Shown here: positions 63,298-64,000 of the stretch, in pieces
Layout of the letters: the number at the start of each line of letters is the position of its first letter
How positions within the stretch are numbered: the stretch's first letter is position 1
DNA from: Sphingomonas sp. QA11
GTDB taxonomy: Bacteria > Pseudomonadota > Alphaproteobacteria > Sphingomonadales > Sphingomonadaceae
NCBI RefSeq assembly: GCF_028473665.1
Contig: NZ_CP098774.1
Span: forward strand, 3,500,501-3,564,500
Direction of reading: 5' to 3'
Length of the DNA: 64,000 nt
The notes under the pieces: model-generated
The model's input: only the letters and a program-made list of their open reading frames with translations
What the model was told of the DNA's origin: nothing
The model's database searches: none
Translations under genes and position numbers: made by a program

Positions 63298-64000
63298 TCA
63301 GGGCCTCAATTGCGCCGCCAGCCAACGCGCGCCATCGTCGATCGCGCGCGCGGCGAGCGGTGAGATACCGACCGCTTCGATGAAGCTGTGGGTGGCACCG
63401 GCATAGAGCCGGGCCTCGACCGGCACGCCCGCAGCCGCCAGCCGCGCCGCCATCTCACGATTCTCATCGGCTAGGATGTCGCATTCGGCGATGCACAGGA
63501 AGGTCGGTGGCAGACCCGCGAGATCGGCCAGGAGCGGCCGGGCATAGGGATCGTCACGATCCGTCTCGCCGAGATAATCAGTCCAGAAGGCAGCCATCTC
63601 CTCCGGATTGAGGATATAGTCGTCCGACTGGAAAAGGCCGTGCGAGGCGCGGGGTTCAGTGTCGAACGCGCCATAATTGACCAGCACAGCACCCAGCCAA
63701 TCCTGGCCTGCATCGCGCAGCCGCAGCGCGGTGGCGACCGCGAGGTTCCCGCCGGCGGAATCGCCGCCGATCGCGATCCGCCGCGGATCGAGCCCGAATG
63801 CCGCACCCTCGGCTCGCAGCCATTCGAGCGCCGCGTGAACCTCCTCCAACGCTTGCGGATAGCGCGCCTCGGGGCTCAGGCTGTAGTTCACGCCCAGCAC
63901 AGCGCAGCCGCTGCGCGCGGCATATTCGCGCATCAGTCGATCATGCGTATCGATGCTGAACAACACCCAGCCGCCGCCATGGAGATACACGAGCACGGGC
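63298..64000 (-). CDS. Alpha/beta hydrolase, HSL family, 5' end outside window
   Basis: The frame is open to the window edge, so the N-terminus is missing. The visible part begins with PVLVYLHGGGWVLFSIDTH, then the nucleophile motif GGDSAGGN and the catalytic histidine in GATHSFIEA. It is a cytoplasmic-type esterase of the same family as the hydrolase at 16843, sharing HGGGW and GDSAG. Substrate unknown. Confidence 0.88.
   Translation of the reverse strand, partial: PVLVYLHGGGWVLFSIDTHDRLMREYAARSGCAVLGVNYSLSPEARYPQALEEVHAALEWLRAEGAAFGLDPRRIAIGGDSAGGNLAVATALRLRDAGQDWLGAVLVNYGAFDTEPRASHGLFQSDDYILNPEEMAAFWTDYLGETDRDDPYARPLLADLAGLPPTFLCIAECDILADENREMAARLAAAGVPVEARLYAGATHSFIEAVGISPLAARAIDDGARWLAAQLRP

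Noticed and set aside
1-64000. CRISPR arrays, tRNA or rRNA genes, prophage and insertion sequences
   Set aside because: I read for regular spaced repeats, cloverleaf-like ends and transposase or integrase motifs and found none.

Overview
The window reads as chromosomal DNA of a sphingomonad-type alphaproteobacterium (Sphingomonas or a close relative). The evidence is uniformly high GC with strong GC bias at third codon positions, two TonB-dependent receptors with IVVT/IIVT segments after the signal peptide, small families common in this group (DUF3597, GCG_CRPN, DUF4142), a PutA without a DNA-binding domain, and many operons joined by 4-bp ATGA overlaps. I see no rRNA, tRNA, CRISPR, phage, transposase or plasmid genes. 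The assignment rests on gene content, not on a marker gene.

Layout. 1-1311: the end of a three-gene unit of unknown function. 1353-5079 (minus): ECF sigma factor, VWA lipoprotein and a proline-rich TPR membrane protein. 5241-13871 (minus): TonB receptor, MFS transporter, secreted carboxylesterase, acyl-CoA synthetase, TetR regulator and SDR, which together look like an uptake and catabolism unit for an unknown ester; similar inverted repeats precede its first and last genes. 14108-18860: small secreted protein, CoA-ester lyase, DUF3597 and DUF4142 proteins, an HSL-type hydrolase and an aldo/keto reductase divergent from a LysR regulator. 19996-24764: AstD, a PLP aminotransferase, a decayed metallophosphoesterase and an Hsp70-like protein.

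24951-28647 holds an extracytoplasmic flavin-transfer cluster (PepSY membrane protein, DUF2271, DUF4198, ApbE) beside a PiuC-type iron dioxygenase. The DUF2271 protein carries an ApbE-type flavinylation motif. A second iron locus at 58063-61643 holds a siderophore-type receptor, a small membrane protein and a large PepSY protein. ATTGCGAG-N3-TTATCA, probably a Fur box, precedes both piuC and the second PepSY gene, and a weaker relative precedes the first PepSY gene.

28735-38310 is amino-acid catabolism. A DauA-like dehydrogenase with changed pocket residues lies next to an XRE-cupin regulator. A complete histidine utilisation set follows: hutI-hutH-hutG-hutU on one strand and hutF-hutC on the other, diverging around a perfect 20-bp palindrome. 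38381-44321 holds a low-molecular-weight phosphatase, a peptide-use operon (S9 peptidase, YkvI-type transporter, M19-like protein missing metal ligands), a three-hairpin repeat element and a DUF1488-like protein. 44408-48096 is putA with a divergent Lrp-type regulator. 49134-56604 is a two-component system followed by a tripartite RND efflux pump in one overlapping operon. The window ends with a YncE-like lipoprotein, the second iron locus, a MocR regulator and a truncated HSL-type hydrolase.

Most genes are ordinary. The points most worth a second look are the unassigned three-gene unit at the left edge, the receptor-like IVVTGTRV motif in the sigma-factor operon, the DUF2271 flavin carrier, the altered DauA-like enzyme and the M19 protein without half its metal site.
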